Shown here piece after piece: positions 33,692-43,011 of a DNA stretch of 64,000 bases. The notes under the pieces were generated by a model, which saw only the letters and a program-made list of their open reading frames with translations, searched no databases and had not been told where the DNA came from. The position numbers and the translations under genes are program-made. The stretch comes from Alkalicoccobacillus murimartini (lineage in GTDB: Bacteria; Bacillota; Bacilli; Bacillales; Bacillaceae_D): contig NZ_JAUSUA010000002.1 of the NCBI RefSeq assembly GCF_030813245.1, forward strand, positions 434,001-498,000, given 5' to 3'. Every line of letters begins with the position of its first letter. Within the stretch, counting starts at the first letter, position 1.

Positions 33692-34933
33692 TTATATCTG
33701 TTTTAATTCTTGTACGAATTTTCTGTAATTTATATCTGAGTTATAATTCTTCTCCCAATGTAACCTCGATGAATTCCTAAAAGAATATTTTGATTCTCTA
33801 TCTATTAAATTGTAAATTTTTTCAACAGCAAATTTCACATCAAAGTTTCTATTTAATAAATGCCCATTAACTCCTTCATCAATTATTTCACCAGTACCTC
33901 CTACGTTAGTAGCGATTATAGGAATCCCAAATGACATGGCTTCCATAATTGAAACAGGTATACCTTCACTTGAACTAACATTAATAAATATATCAATATG
34001 ATTTTGCTTGTAATACTCCATTAGTTCTGAATTGCTAACACTACCTTTAAAATCAACATTAATATTTCCTGTAATTTTTTTTGCATATTCTTTAATTTTT
34101 TTTTGTTGACTACCTCCCCCAAAATGGGTCCATTTTATTTTTCTGTCTTTGAATTCACTTAAAATATCAATAATCAAATGAATTCTTTTTACTTTTTCTA
34201 TTCTAGAACAAGATACAATATGAATTATTGAGTCTTGATCAGAAGGGTTTAAACCACGATTAGGTACACCTAACCTCGATAAATGTATTTTATAACTGTA
34301 ATTGGGGTATTTTCTAGAAATATAATTCCTTCCATCCTCAGAAATTGAATACACTTTATCAACCTTACTCAATATATGTTCTCTAAATGCAATGTACTTT
34401 CCTTTTTCCTCTTGTTCATATATGTCATATCTATGAGCTCTAGAAATTACCTTAACTTTACATTCTGAATACTTACTTATATGCTCTTTAAGTTTTATTG
34501 CAATTTCCGCTGTATAGTGCAGCCAATAACTATATATTATAATTTCATCATATTGATTGAAGTTATACTGCTGAATTTTTTTTCTTATATCTGCAAATGC
34601 TTTTTTGGGAATATATGAAAACGCAGCACATTTAGCTACTCTAATTGGATGATGTAATATTCTTTTATTTTTTTCTATATCATATATAATATCTTTCCAA
34701 AAAAGTGTGTTTGATAAATATCTAAAAACACCAAAATACTTAGGGGAAGTATTACTAACAATGTCAACTCCTTTAGGTACAGACCTTGTTTGTTTAGGGT
34801 TATTTTGAGTCAGAGCTGCTATTACTATCACTTTATCAAAATGGTTATTTATTTCACCTATCTCATTTTCGACAAATGGTTCTCCTTTATAAAACGGATA
34901 GTTTCTAGTAATCATAATAATGCATCTTTTCAT
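33692..34933 (-). CDS. Glycosyltransferase family 4
   Basis: The 413-residue GT-B enzyme has the C-terminal donor-binding site with the E-x7-E motif (SSEGIPVSIMEAMSFGIPII) and SCSRIEKVKRIHLIIDIL, typical of GT4. It adds one sugar to the growing repeat unit at the cytoplasmic side. Donor and linkage cannot be read from sequence. Confidence 0.88.
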   Translation of the reverse strand: MKRCIIMITRNYPFYKGEPFVENEIGEINNHFDKVIVIAALTQNNPKQTRSVPKGVDIVSNTSPKYFGVFRYLSNTLFWKDIIYDIEKNKRILHHPIRVAKCAAFSYIPKKAFADIRKKIQQYNFNQYDEIIIYSYWLHYTAEIAIKLKEHISKYSECKVKVISRAHRYDIYEQEEKGKYIAFREHILSKVDKVYSISEDGRNYISRKYPNYSYKIHLSRLGVPNRGLNPSDQDSIIHIVSCSRIEKVKRIHLIIDILSEFKDRKIKWTHFGGGSQQKKIKEYAKKITGNINVDFKGSVSNSELMEYYKQNHIDIFINVSSSEGIPVSIMEAMSFGIPIIATNVGGTGEIIDEGVNGHLLNRNFDVKFAVEKIYNLIDRESKYSFRNSSRLHWEKNYNSDINYRKFVQELKQI

Positions 34934-34957
34934 AACATTTTTCCTTTCAAAAAATAA

Positions 34958-35437
34958 TTAGACCTTATAAAGAAAATCATTTATGCTATTAATTATATCT
35001 TTAGTGTTAGATTTATACTCCCCCATGTTTACTCTTTTAATATCAATTAATGCATCTTTCAAATTTTCTATTTCATATAGACCATAAATTAAGTTCAAAT
35101 TGTCGAACTCTTTAATTATTTCAATTTGATGATTATCAACATGTTCTTTATATTTCTTCATTCTAGGAATAGCGATTACTTTTTTCTTCGATTTAACTCC
35201 CTTCATAATTGATCCGGTACCTCCGTGAGTAATTAATATTTCACTTTTTTCTATTTGTTTTTCGAATTCATTCTTATTTAAAAAATTCTTGAACTTGAAG
35301 TTCTTAGGGGCATAATTAGAGTAACCAGTCTGTGCGTATATCTCTGTCTTCAAATTTAATTCACATGATATCTCATCCATTTTAATTAACAGCCTATCAA
35401 ACTGAAATTTTTGGGATCCAGTAATAATAAATATCAA
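34958..35437 (-). CDS. PssE/Alg13-like glycosyltransferase catalytic subunit
   Basis: The 159-residue protein resembles Alg13/PssE: IFIITGSQKFQFDRLL at the start and ITHGGTGSIMKGVKSKKKVI in the nucleotide-sugar site, then PRMKKYKEHVDNHQ. Such proteins are soluble and work only with a membrane partner of the PssD/Alg14 type, which is the upstream gene, overlapping by 4 nt. They usually add the second sugar of the repeat unit. Confidence 0.85.
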   Translation of the reverse strand: MIFIITGSQKFQFDRLLIKMDEISCELNLKTEIYAQTGYSNYAPKNFKFKNFLNKNEFEKQIEKSEILITHGGTGSIMKGVKSKKKVIAIPRMKKYKEHVDNHQIEIIKEFDNLNLIYGLYEIENLKDALIDIKRVNMGEYKSNTKDIINSINDFLYKV

Positions 35438-35889
35438 TATATCCCTCCTTTATAAATTGCATTTTTATAATATTTCTTCAAACCTTCCCATTGAATAATA
35501 AATATATCAGCGTATTGATAAGCTATTTTTCCTGATATAGTTGGTGAATTAACTTTAGAGAAAGATTCAATAAATATAATTTTTTTTCTGAATAATTTTG
35601 CATACATTATAGTTGGTATAGAAATTAGCGCACCTGTAGAAATTACTACATCAGGCTTTTCTTTAAGAAATATATATAAACTCTTTAAAGACAATTTTAT
35701 TAATTTAAATATAAAAATCAATTCACGTCTATTAACCTGTGTCACTTCATAACATCTAATGTTTTTGTTGTTTATTTCATAATTTGTTTTTTCTGTGACA
35801 ATATAGCTATCATTCTCAATCATAATTGGAAATAACATCATCAATTGATCTAAATGTCCACCCGAAGAAGCTATAAAACATATTTTCAT
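35434..35889 (-). CDS. PssD/Alg14-like glycosyltransferase membrane subunit
   Basis: The 151-residue protein shows the PssD pattern: ICFIASSGGHLDQLMML at the start, VVISTGALISIPTIMYAKLF and FIESFSKVNSPTISGK. It anchors the PssE subunit at the membrane and enhances its activity. It overlaps both neighbours by 4 nt, so the GT2, PssD and PssE genes are tightly coupled. Confidence 0.85.
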   Translation of the reverse strand: MKICFIASSGGHLDQLMMLFPIMIENDSYIVTEKTNYEINNKNIRCYEVTQVNRRELIFIFKLIKLSLKSLYIFLKEKPDVVISTGALISIPTIMYAKLFRKKIIFIESFSKVNSPTISGKIAYQYADIFIIQWEGLKKYYKNAIYKGGIY

Positions 35890-36779
35890 AATCCCCTCAA
35901 ACTCTCAATTCTATTTTGTATTAGTTTTGGAAACAAAAACCTTGAAAAATACAATTGTTGTTTAAAAGGTACTGATCTAAGTAAAATTGACTTTATTAAT
36001 AATTTAAGTACTTTAGTTTTACTCCAGATTTCCCCTTCTTGGCTTGCAATTGTTTTTAAATAAAACGCATTATACGCTTTTTTAGATAGTCTTTTTTTAC
36101 TTGACTCAACCCATTTGGTAGAAAAACTAGCATTTTTATAATTTGATATTCTTAATCTGTCTTGTTCTCTGTGACGAATCACTAAAGGTTCATTTATAAA
36201 ATAAAAAGAGTTCTTGTTTTCTTCTAACCTTAAACAAAAATCCCAATCTTGATGTTTCCCAAGGTTTTCATCAAACATTATTTTCTTTGCAAGTTTGCTT
36301 GATAGCATAAGGGTGCTTGTTTGCATTACACCATTAGATGAAAAAATGTAGTCTCCAACTTTTTCGTTTTCTTTTATCGCCCGGTGCGGTTTTATTTTCT
36401 TATTGTACCCATCATCATCAAATAATGCAGAGTAGAATACGTTCTTATCTCTATTCTCTTCAATATGTTTTACATAAACATGCAGTTTTGTTGATAACCA
36501 AACATCATCTGAATCTAAAAAGGCGACGTAGTCACCTTTCGATCTCTTAATACCTAAATTTCTTGCAACTGATCCATTGGTATTAGAACTTTGTTCAATA
36601 TAAACTATCTTTTCATTATCCAACTCTTTTATTTTCTTTTTAGTATCATCAGTAGATCCATCATCTACCACAATTATTTCAAGTTTTTCGTATGTTTGTT
36701 CAAGTACACTTTTAACAGCCCTTATTAATAAAGCGCTCCTATTGTACGTAGGTATAATTACACTAATATAAGGATTCAT
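35886..36779 (-). CDS. Glycosyltransferase family 2
   Basis: The 297-residue GT-A enzyme has SVIIPTYNRSALLIRAVKSV, VDDGSTDDT and the metal-binding AFLDSDDVW. A conserved KHQDWDFCLRL block (ED-like catalytic region) follows. It transfers a sugar to the lipid-linked intermediate. The C-terminal 60 residues are basic and may bind the membrane. Confidence 0.88.
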   Translation of the reverse strand: MNPYISVIIPTYNRSALLIRAVKSVLEQTYEKLEIIVVDDGSTDDTKKKIKELDNEKIVYIEQSSNTNGSVARNLGIKRSKGDYVAFLDSDDVWLSTKLHVYVKHIEENRDKNVFYSALFDDDGYNKKIKPHRAIKENEKVGDYIFSSNGVMQTSTLMLSSKLAKKIMFDENLGKHQDWDFCLRLEENKNSFYFINEPLVIRHREQDRLRISNYKNASFSTKWVESSKKRLSKKAYNAFYLKTIASQEGEIWSKTKVLKLLIKSILLRSVPFKQQLYFSRFLFPKLIQNRIESLRGL

Positions 36780-36814
36780 TCTTCATCTCCATCCTTAAGC
36801 GAGTATTCGTTCAT

Positions 36815-37489
36815 TTAAAAAGCCTTTGATCTAAGCATAACCATGATAGTCAAATATATTAATTTCATGTCTAAAACCAAGCATCTTTTTCTCATATATT
36901 CCATGTCCATTTCAAGCATAGCTTCAAAACCAACATGATTTCTAGATGAAACCTGCCATATACCTGTGCACCCTGGTATTACAAGTAATCTTAACTTTTG
37001 GTATTCAGTATAAATTTCAACTTCTCTTTTCAAAGGGGGTCTTGGCCCTACTAAACTCATTTCACCCTTCAAAACATTTACCAGCTGCGGTAACTCATCA
37101 ATACTAGTTTTCCTAATTATCTTTCCTATCTTGGTAATACGTGGGTCTTCCTTCATCTTAAACATAGCACCGCTTACTTCATTTTGATCTAGTAAGCTTT
37201 CTAGTAATTCTTCAGCATTACTGACCATCGACCGAAACTTATACATCTTAAATTCCTTTTCGTTTTTTCCAACTCTTGTTTGTTTAAATAACACTGTTCC
37301 TTTAGGATTTTCTAGTTTAATTAAAATCGTAAGAAGGAGAAATAATGGTGATAGAAAAATTAGACCTAAACATGATGCAACAATATCCAGTAATCTCTTA
37401 GTGAAAAGATAGGCGAAAGAATCGTTAATAATTATTTCCTTAGATAATACTGTTTTAGAATGAGCAACTCGTGTACTGGCTTCATCCAT
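36815..37489 (-). CDS. Priming sugar-phosphate transferase (undecaprenyl-phosphate)
   Basis: The 224-residue protein is of the short bacterial sugar transferase type (PF02397): one hydrophobic segment (about 30-58; LLDIVASCLGLIFLSPLFLL), KMYKFRSMV, DELPQLVNVLKGEMSLVGPR and PGCTGIWQVSSR. It starts repeat-unit synthesis by loading a sugar-1-phosphate onto undecaprenyl phosphate. It is the first gene behind a structured leader with a terminator. Confidence 0.92.
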   Translation of the reverse strand: MDEASTRVAHSKTVLSKEIIINDSFAYLFTKRLLDIVASCLGLIFLSPLFLLLTILIKLENPKGTVLFKQTRVGKNEKEFKMYKFRSMVSNAEELLESLLDQNEVSGAMFKMKEDPRITKIGKIIRKTSIDELPQLVNVLKGEMSLVGPRPPLKREVEIYTEYQKLRLLVIPGCTGIWQVSSRNHVGFEAMLEMDMEYMRKRCLVLDMKLIYLTIMVMLRSKAF

Positions 37490-37532
37490 TTAAACTCTCC
37501 TTCCTTTATTTTGTTTTATAATGTAGTGCAGT

Positions 37533-37588
37533 AAAAAAAGCTAGAGAATCGCTCAAACTGATGTAAGCGCTTTTCTAACTTTTTTTAC
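37533..37588 (-). terminator. Leader terminator between the structured RNA and the exopolysaccharide genes
   Basis: On the minus strand AAGTTAGAAAAGCGCT pairs with AGCGATTCTCTAGCTT (16 positions, two mismatches), loop of 12 nt, followed by TTTTTTT. It lies upstream of the first polymer gene, where full termination would silence the operon, so read-through must be controlled. Confidence 0.75.
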
Positions 37589-37604
37589 CTTTTTTAATTT
37601 CTTT

Positions 37605-37732
37605 GTGGGGTTATCCCCTGAGGCATCTAACCTCTCCTCACATCATGCCCTTGACGACTGGCGCCTAAGGCTTGTGGCCCGTTGCATGATCGAGTATCTC
37701 CAACTGATAGCGGTAGAGGAGACATAACCGTA
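37605..37732 (-). ncRNA. Structured leader RNA, probably EAR/epsC-type antitermination element
   Basis: The minus strand holds about 125 nt of GC-richer sequence in an AT-rich gap with several nested helices: CTCCTCT with AGGAGAG, GGTTATGT with the region before GGGGATAACCCC, CATGC with GCATG, and the conserved-looking ACGGGCCACAAGCC. It lies between galU and the priming transferase, at the head of a long polysaccharide operon. That is where the EAR (eps-associated RNA) acts in Bacillales, driving polymerase through distal terminators. I assign it by position and look, not by covariance-model score. Confidence 0.6.
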
Positions 37733-37846
37733 TTCTCAAATTCTTCTGATTATTTTAATTTTACAGAAAATAGTTTCGTTTTCATAGATGCTTATAGTAC
37801 GATCTCGGCATAGGGACTATAGTAGTCTGTAGACTAGATCTGTCGG

Positions 37847-38734
37847 TTATGAATTCTGAATGGTTTGTTCACTTTGTACGTATTCTCTCATTTTCTTGAC
37901 GAGCTCATCTTTTAGTTCATCCCGTTGCATCGCAAAGTCTATCGTTGTCAGGACAAAGCCTAATTTCTCTCCTACGTCATATCGTGTACCTTCAAAGTCA
38001 TAGGCGTAAACACTTTGCTCTTGGTTCAGCATCTGGATGGCATCAGTTAGTTGAATCTCACCACCAGCTCCGGTTTCTTGTTTCTCAAGGTGAGCGAAGA
38101 TCTCAGGTGTTAAGATATATCGTCCCATGATGGCTAAATTGGATGGCGCTTCTCCAAGAGGTGGCTTTTCAACAAAACGGTTCACTCCGTAAAGTCTGCC
38201 ATTAGACTCTAATGGATCAATAATGCCGTAGCGATTGGTTTCGTTATCAGCTACAGTTTGTACACCAATGACCGATGCCCCGGTTTCGTTGTATTGATTG
38301 ATGAGTTGTTTGGTACATGGTGTGTCGCCTTGCACAATGTCATCACCTAGAAGTACGGCAAATGGTTCATCACCGATGAATTTGCGAGCAGTCCAGACAG
38401 CATGCCCGAGTCCTTTCGGTTCTTTTTGGCGAATATAGTGTAGCTCTACTTTAGAAGCAGCAGTCACTTTTTCTAGGAGCTCTAACTTTTGTTTAGCTAG
38501 TAAATTTTGCTCGAGTTCAAAGGCGTGATCAAAGTGATCTTCTATCGCACGTTTTCCTTTACCAGTTACAATAATGATGTCTTCAATACCAGAGGCAACC
38601 GCTTCTTCAATAATATATTGAATCGTTGGTTTATCGACGATTGGTAGCATTTCTTTTGGCATTGCTTTGGTTGCGGGCAGGAAACGGGTTCCGAGTCCTG
38701 CTGCAGGAATAATCGCTTTTTTGACTGGTCTCAT
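37847..38734 (-). CDS. galU: UTP-glucose-1-phosphate uridylyltransferase
   Basis: The enzyme makes UDP-glucose. [20 protein letters not shown] at the N-terminus, [21 protein letters not shown] and NRYGIIDP and the FVEKP block are the GalU/GtaB signature. 295 residues is normal. It lies upstream of the leader RNA and its product feeds ugd at the end of the operon. Confidence 0.95.
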   Translation of the reverse strand: MRPVKKAIIPAAGLGTRFLPATKAMPKEMLPIVDKPTIQYIIEEAVASGIEDIIIVTGKGKRAIEDHFDHAFELEQNLLAKQKLELLEKVTAASKVELHYIRQKEPKGLGHAVWTARKFIGDEPFAVLLGDDIVQGDTPCTKQLINQYNETGASVIGVQTVADNETNRYGIIDPLESNGRLYGVNRFVEKPPLGEAPSNLAIMGRYILTPEIFAHLEKQETGAGGEIQLTDAIQMLNQEQSVYAYDFEGTRYDVGEKLGFVLTTIDFAMQRDELKDELVKKMREYVQSEQTIQNS

Positions 38735-38788
38735 TTACTTGGTCTCTCCTTTTTGGCATCTCTCTACTCTCAATATTTCTCTATTCAT

Positions 38789-39553
38789 TCAAAAGATTCC
38801 AATATAACGTTTGCGTTTGAAGCGTTCTGGCGGAAGAAATGGAATCTGATGATCCTTCACTATTCTTGTTAAATTCTGTTGCAGGAAATTAGAAGTTTCT
38901 TTACCGAACCGATTCTCAACTTGATATAAGGCTTTTTGCAGGTTGGTAGTGTCTGTTTTTGGTCGATCTGTATCCGAAGTCATCATGTGTACAAGGTTAC
39001 AGCCGATCATTTTTTCTGTTGTTCGTTTGACATATGTGCCTGCCTTGCCTGTGACACTCGTTGCAAGGACTTGCAGGAGTATACCTTGTTTAACAAGCTT
39101 ATATAATAAATCTGGTTGTTCAATTAAATAACGGTTACGTTCTGGTTTAGATAGAATCGGGGTGATATCCTGTAGCTGCAACTGATAAAGCTGCTCAGCT
39201 AAATCCGATGGTACCTCTCCTTCAGGTAGTTCAATAAGCAAATATCTAGAATGGTTAATCGTTAGTAGAGAATGTGATTTGTAGTCTTCAACAAGCGTTT
39301 CATTATAACGAACTAGCTGGCCAGGCGAGATCAAAATTGAAATATTCCGTCTAATTAGTTCGTCATTAAAAGTCGAGACAGCTGATTCAAAAAGGTCAAC
39401 TGTATGAGGAGTTGGATGCTCTGATAAACGTGGAGCTGCAATGATATGTTCAATCCCATTATTATAGGCATTTTTAACTATCTCTAAAGACCTATCTTTT
39501 GATAGTTGTTGCTTGCAAATAATCGGAATAATACGGTTATATAAATCAATCAT
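38789..39553 (-). CDS. Degenerate CpsB/YwqE-type phosphatase lacking metal ligands
   Basis: The 254-residue protein aligns over its full length with the active phosphatase at 40593-41366, but the PHP metal sites are gone: HCH at residues 5-7 is YNR, PHH is PRL, HPERN is KPERN and SDAHN is SDTDR. The reading frame is intact and neutral features (SVTGKAGTYVKRTTEKMI, basic tail) are kept. It is therefore probably a non-catalytic protein, perhaps a binding or regulatory copy of the tyrosine phosphatase. It is transcribed with galU. Confidence 0.82.
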   Translation of the reverse strand: MIDLYNRIIPIICKQQLSKDRSLEIVKNAYNNGIEHIIAAPRLSEHPTPHTVDLFESAVSTFNDELIRRNISILISPGQLVRYNETLVEDYKSHSLLTINHSRYLLIELPEGEVPSDLAEQLYQLQLQDITPILSKPERNRYLIEQPDLLYKLVKQGILLQVLATSVTGKAGTYVKRTTEKMIGCNLVHMMTSDTDRPKTDTTNLQKALYQVENRFGKETSNFLQQNLTRIVKDHQIPFLPPERFKRKRYIGIF

Positions 39554-39752
39554 GGCTATCCCTCTCTCTCGAATAATAAATATAAGAAAGTAATTCCATA
39601 ATCGACCCTATCATACTACATATAGGATGAAATATCGATACTTCCCCAATATAAATTTGTTAATTTTACATTACAATCAATTAACATTTCATAGTTTTTG
39701 CCGAATACCATAACGTAAGATGTGTGTATATAGTATGATAGAACGAATGTCG

Positions 39753-39769
39753 TTACACTAACGTTACAC
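39753..39769. promoter_or_regulatory. 11-bp-spaced direct repeat upstream of the phosphatase-galU unit
   Basis: CGTTACAC occurs twice, 11 bp apart (TTACAC at 39753 and 39764). Two TT-ACA type hexamers on the same face are what PhoP boxes look like, but with two copies only this is weak evidence. Confidence 0.3.
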
Positions 39770-40189
39770 CTTATGGAAAGAGGGTATGAATTGCCTACTA
39801 TATATATGTGACCAGATTATTTATAACCACTATTATTCTACTTACTCACTTTCAAGTGTTAGTCTTAAGATCATCGCGGCTACGGGGCACGTGCCCCACT
39901 TACGGAACCACCTGAGATACTGTCGTTGGACCTAATCGCTAGTTATTTGCACACATTACTTCACTCACTCACTTGATTTGGAGTCTGGTATCCATCTTGC
40001 AAGATTCCTCTTCTGAGCTCTTACTATTCTTCACTATGCAAAAATAGTTCCAGATCATGTGAAATCTCTTAGTTTAATGGACTTACTTTTACACCAAAGA
40101 TAGAAAGCGATGCATTTGAGTTCACTAACTTACTTCAATAAAAGCCAATCTTGCTAACATGGGAACGTTAAAATAAAGCTTGTCGAACC

Positions 40190-40482
40190 GTTGCTCTCCA
40201 CATTGAACCAACTATTGCTTCGAATTTGTTATGTCGAGTGGTTTTTGACATGAGCTTTCAAATAGAGGAAGAATTTATTGAAATCATTCAATTGGTTACA
40301 GATTATTCTCAATCTGTTGGATAAAAACGATGTATGAGTATCGGACCCAAGAAGGCCATTACAGCCGTTCAAGATGATCGACTGTGCGACTTGCTTAATT
40401 TATTTGTATGAATATTTAGATGATGAGGCCGGTAGAGAGAAGTGGCTGGAGAAAAAGACGCTGGTTAAGATCTAGAGAGTGG
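40190..40482 (+). pseudogene. Decayed coding sequence, unknown family
   Basis: In the gap 39554-40592 the plus strand has protein-like fragments without starts: IEPTIASNLLCRVVFDMSFQ continuing to EEEFIEIIQLVTDYSQSVG, and YLYEYLDDEAGREKWLEKKT about 90 nt later in another frame. No family is recognisable. Upstream of it (39884-39897) is a perfect 14-bp palindrome, GGGGCACGTGCCCC, in GC-rich surroundings unlike the rest of the gap. Confidence 0.35.
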
Positions 40483-40555
40483 TCCCGTCTACATTGCAGG
40501 CGGAATTTTTCGTGTGTAATGAGAGTAGTTTTGATCCAGGGACTCCTTGTATCCC

Positions 40556-40587
40556 AAAAAGCAATGAGTTTTATAGACTCATTGCTT
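40556..40587. terminator. Terminator after the tyrosine kinase module
   Basis: AAGCAATGAGT and ACTCATTGCTT form an 11-bp perfect stem flanked by A-run (T-run on the minus strand). Confidence 0.85.
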
Positions 40588-40592
40588 ACGAA

Positions 40593-41366
40593 TCAACCAA
40601 AAAAACTAAAGCGTTTTTTCTTTTTTCGAACGGGTTCTGGCGGGTGAATGATTAAGTTTTGGTTTGAGACTAAGAGCTCGCCATTCTCTCGAAATTGATA
40701 GAGAAGGTCCGTCCCATGCTCTTCTTCTATTATATCCGATGCTTGCTTCATCCGAAATGTTCGTGCTTGCAGGTTATGGGCATCGGAGGCGAGAAGGTGT
40801 GCTAGGTTAGCTTCAATTAATTGATCGGTAAAGCTTTTGATTGTTTTACCAAAGTGACCGGTGACACTTGATGTTGTGATTTGTGTTAGCGCACCATTAC
40901 GTACAAATTCAAATAGCTTATCTGGCTTTTGGAGCAAAACCTTATTCCGTTCTGGATGTGCAATAACAGGCGTATAGCCTTGTACGGCTAAATCATAAAA
41001 CAATCGCTCACTATAAGCTGGAACTGAATTTGTAGGAAACTCTACTAATACGTAGCGACCTTCACCCATTAACGGGATGGAGCGACCGAGTGCTAAATGT
41101 TCAACTAACTCTCCAAAAAGTCGGATTTCCTGCCCAGATTTAACGGTTAACGGGATACCTTCATCTATAAGCGCAGAATTCACAGCCTCAACTCCGGCAG
41201 CCATCTCATCAACCGTTGAGTCGAAATAAGGGTTGGCATGATGAGGCGTAGCGATAATTGTTGTAATGCCCTCTTGGACAGCTGTACGTGCCATTTCTAC
41301 ACTATGAGAGAGTGATGCCGCTCCATCATCTAGGCCAGGAAGAATGTGACAGTGAATATCAATCAT
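40593..41366 (-). CDS. Protein-tyrosine phosphatase, CpsB/YwqE family
   Basis: The manganese-dependent PHP-fold phosphatase reverses phosphorylation by the adjoining BY-kinase. All metal motifs are present: MIDIHCHILPG (His5, His7), ATPHH, AHPERN and LASDAHN. 257 residues with a lysine-rich tail (KKKKRFSFFG). It is the third gene of the tkmA-kinase-phosphatase operon and ends at a terminator. Confidence 0.92.
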   Translation of the reverse strand: MIDIHCHILPGLDDGAASLSHSVEMARTAVQEGITTIIATPHHANPYFDSTVDEMAAGVEAVNSALIDEGIPLTVKSGQEIRLFGELVEHLALGRSIPLMGEGRYVLVEFPTNSVPAYSERLFYDLAVQGYTPVIAHPERNKVLLQKPDKLFEFVRNGALTQITTSSVTGHFGKTIKSFTDQLIEANLAHLLASDAHNLQARTFRMKQASDIIEEEHGTDLLYQFRENGELLVSNQNLIIHPPEPVRKKKKRFSFFG

Positions 41367-41398
41367 AGCGAATCACCTTCTAATCTCATTCATTTCGT

Positions 41399-42100
41399 TT
41401 AATAATAATAATAGCTCTTCTCATCTACTGGTTTATTATTAAGGATGACACCTAATAGATTTGCCTTTGTTTTGTTTAATAGTTCCTTTGTTTTGATTAT
41501 CTCATCTCGATCAGTTTTGCCACTCGAGGTCACAAGAATGGTCCCGTCTACCTTACTAGCGATGAGCTGTGCATCGGTAACAGCCATTACTGGCGGTGCA
41601 TCTAAAATAATAATATCAAATTGGTCCAGTGCCTCTTCAAGCACTAGCTCCATCATTCGTGAATTTAATAGTTCAGCTGGGTTGGGGGGGATGGGGCCAC
41701 ATGTCAAAATGAATAAGTGTTCAATTTTAGTCAATTGAACCGTTTCCTCAAGCGAAGTTTGTTTTGATAATACATTTGTTAATCCTCGAGTGTTAGCAGT
41801 AGCAAATGTATAGTGTACCGTCGGACGACGCATATCAGCATCTATAATTAGTACACGCTGTCCGTTTTGCGCCATCACAATCGCTAAATTTGCCACACTG
41901 GTTGATTTACCTTCCCCTGGTCCTGCTGATGTGACAACAAAACTCCGTAATTCTTTATCGACTGAAGAAAATTCAATATTGGTACGAATGGTTCGATACT
42001 GCTCCGAAATCGGCGAGTGTTTATGTAAGTCTGCAATTAACTGGCGTTGTGTCTTATTTCTTGTGGATCTTGATGTTCCTTTACTTGAACGCATGACCAT
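41399..42100 (-). CDS. Bacterial tyrosine kinase, CpsD/YwqD family
   Basis: The 233-residue cytoplasmic BY-kinase has Walker A (SAGPGEGKST), the Walker A' motif LIIDADMRRP, Walker B (IIILDAPPV) and a C-terminal tyrosine cluster (SYYYY) that is autophosphorylated. It needs the upstream membrane modulator for activity and regulates polymer length and UDP-glucose dehydrogenase in relatives. Start has GGAAGGTG 8 nt upstream. Confidence 0.93.
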   Translation of the reverse strand: MVMRSSKGTSRSTRNKTQRQLIADLHKHSPISEQYRTIRTNIEFSSVDKELRSFVVTSAGPGEGKSTSVANLAIVMAQNGQRVLIIDADMRRPTVHYTFATANTRGLTNVLSKQTSLEETVQLTKIEHLFILTCGPIPPNPAELLNSRMMELVLEEALDQFDIIILDAPPVMAVTDAQLIASKVDGTILVTSSGKTDRDEIIKTKELLNKTKANLLGVILNNKPVDEKSYYYY

Positions 42101-42118
42101 CTTTGCAGCACCTTCCTT

Positions 42119-42826
42119 CTATGAACTTTTCTTTAAGAAATCGTCTACACTATCCATGTTGGAGATGGCTCCAAGTACTGGCATATCAAGTGCATCCTCA
42201 AGGTCTTTTTCTGTTTTGATTGTCGTGTCAAAATATTCTAACAAGAAAGCAAGTCCAACGGCAGCCATTAGACCAACAACAAAAGCAATGGCGATGTTAA
42301 GCATGGAATTAGGGCTTACCTGTGATTGGTTTTCGGCGACAGTCGCAGGAGATAAGATACTCACATTCTCGATATTCATTAGATCCGGTACTTCCTCTTG
42401 GAAAACCGTAGCAATCGTATTGGCAAGCATCGCTGCTTCCTCAGCACCAGAATCTTCAACGGTTATATTCATAACCTGTGATTCATTGGCACTGTTAACG
42501 GTAATCATTTGATTTAATGAACCAGTAGTTAAATCAACACCTGATTCCTCAATTACTTTGTCTAAAATAAATGGACTTTTAATTATTTCATTATACGTAC
42601 TGATCATTTCGATATTAGTGCGAATATCATTTTGACTAAATGCATTCTCTGGATTTGGGTTGGTTTGATTGACAAGAATTTGGGTGCTATTTTGGTACAT
42701 TGGCGTGAGTACAAAGAAGCTAACCGCTGCCGCCACAACCATTGCGATAACTGGGAGGAAAATAAGTAGTTTTAAGCGCCTTCTTAACGTCTGAAATATG
42801 TCTTTTAGACTAATGGTTTCTTCCAT
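42119..42826 (-). CDS. Tyrosine kinase modulator / chain-length protein (YwqC/TkmA, Wzz domain)
   Basis: The 235-residue protein has two membrane segments (about 22-42 and 172-193) flanking an extracellular Wzz-type domain, and a cytoplasmic C-terminal tail that activates the kinase. MEETISLKDIFQTLRRRLKL is typical of the family start. The ATG at 42826 follows AGGAGGT; a TTG three codons earlier is too near that site. Confidence 0.9.
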   Translation of the reverse strand: MEETISLKDIFQTLRRRLKLLIFLPVIAMVVAAAVSFFVLTPMYQNSTQILVNQTNPNPENAFSQNDIRTNIEMISTYNEIIKSPFILDKVIEESGVDLTTGSLNQMITVNSANESQVMNITVEDSGAEEAAMLANTIATVFQEEVPDLMNIENVSILSPATVAENQSQVSPNSMLNIAIAFVVGLMAAVGLAFLLEYFDTTIKTEKDLEDALDMPVLGAISNMDSVDDFLKKSS

Positions 42827-43011
42827 CCGATACAAATACCTCCTAAATGGTGTAACTTTTCTATAGATATTTTGGATTATATCATAGTTTCGTAGGGAGA
42901 ACCGATTAATTTTCGCTTGTGTATCTGTAAATTTTTCACTATACTTATGAAAGTATTATGCCTTAAAGGTCTAAAGACCTATACAACTTCAAAGAGAGGC
43001 GTTAAGAATCT

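Noticed and set aside
37605-37732. c-di-GMP riboswitch in front of the polysaccharide genes
   Set aside because: The conserved GEMM sequence pieces are not present; position and helices fit EAR better.
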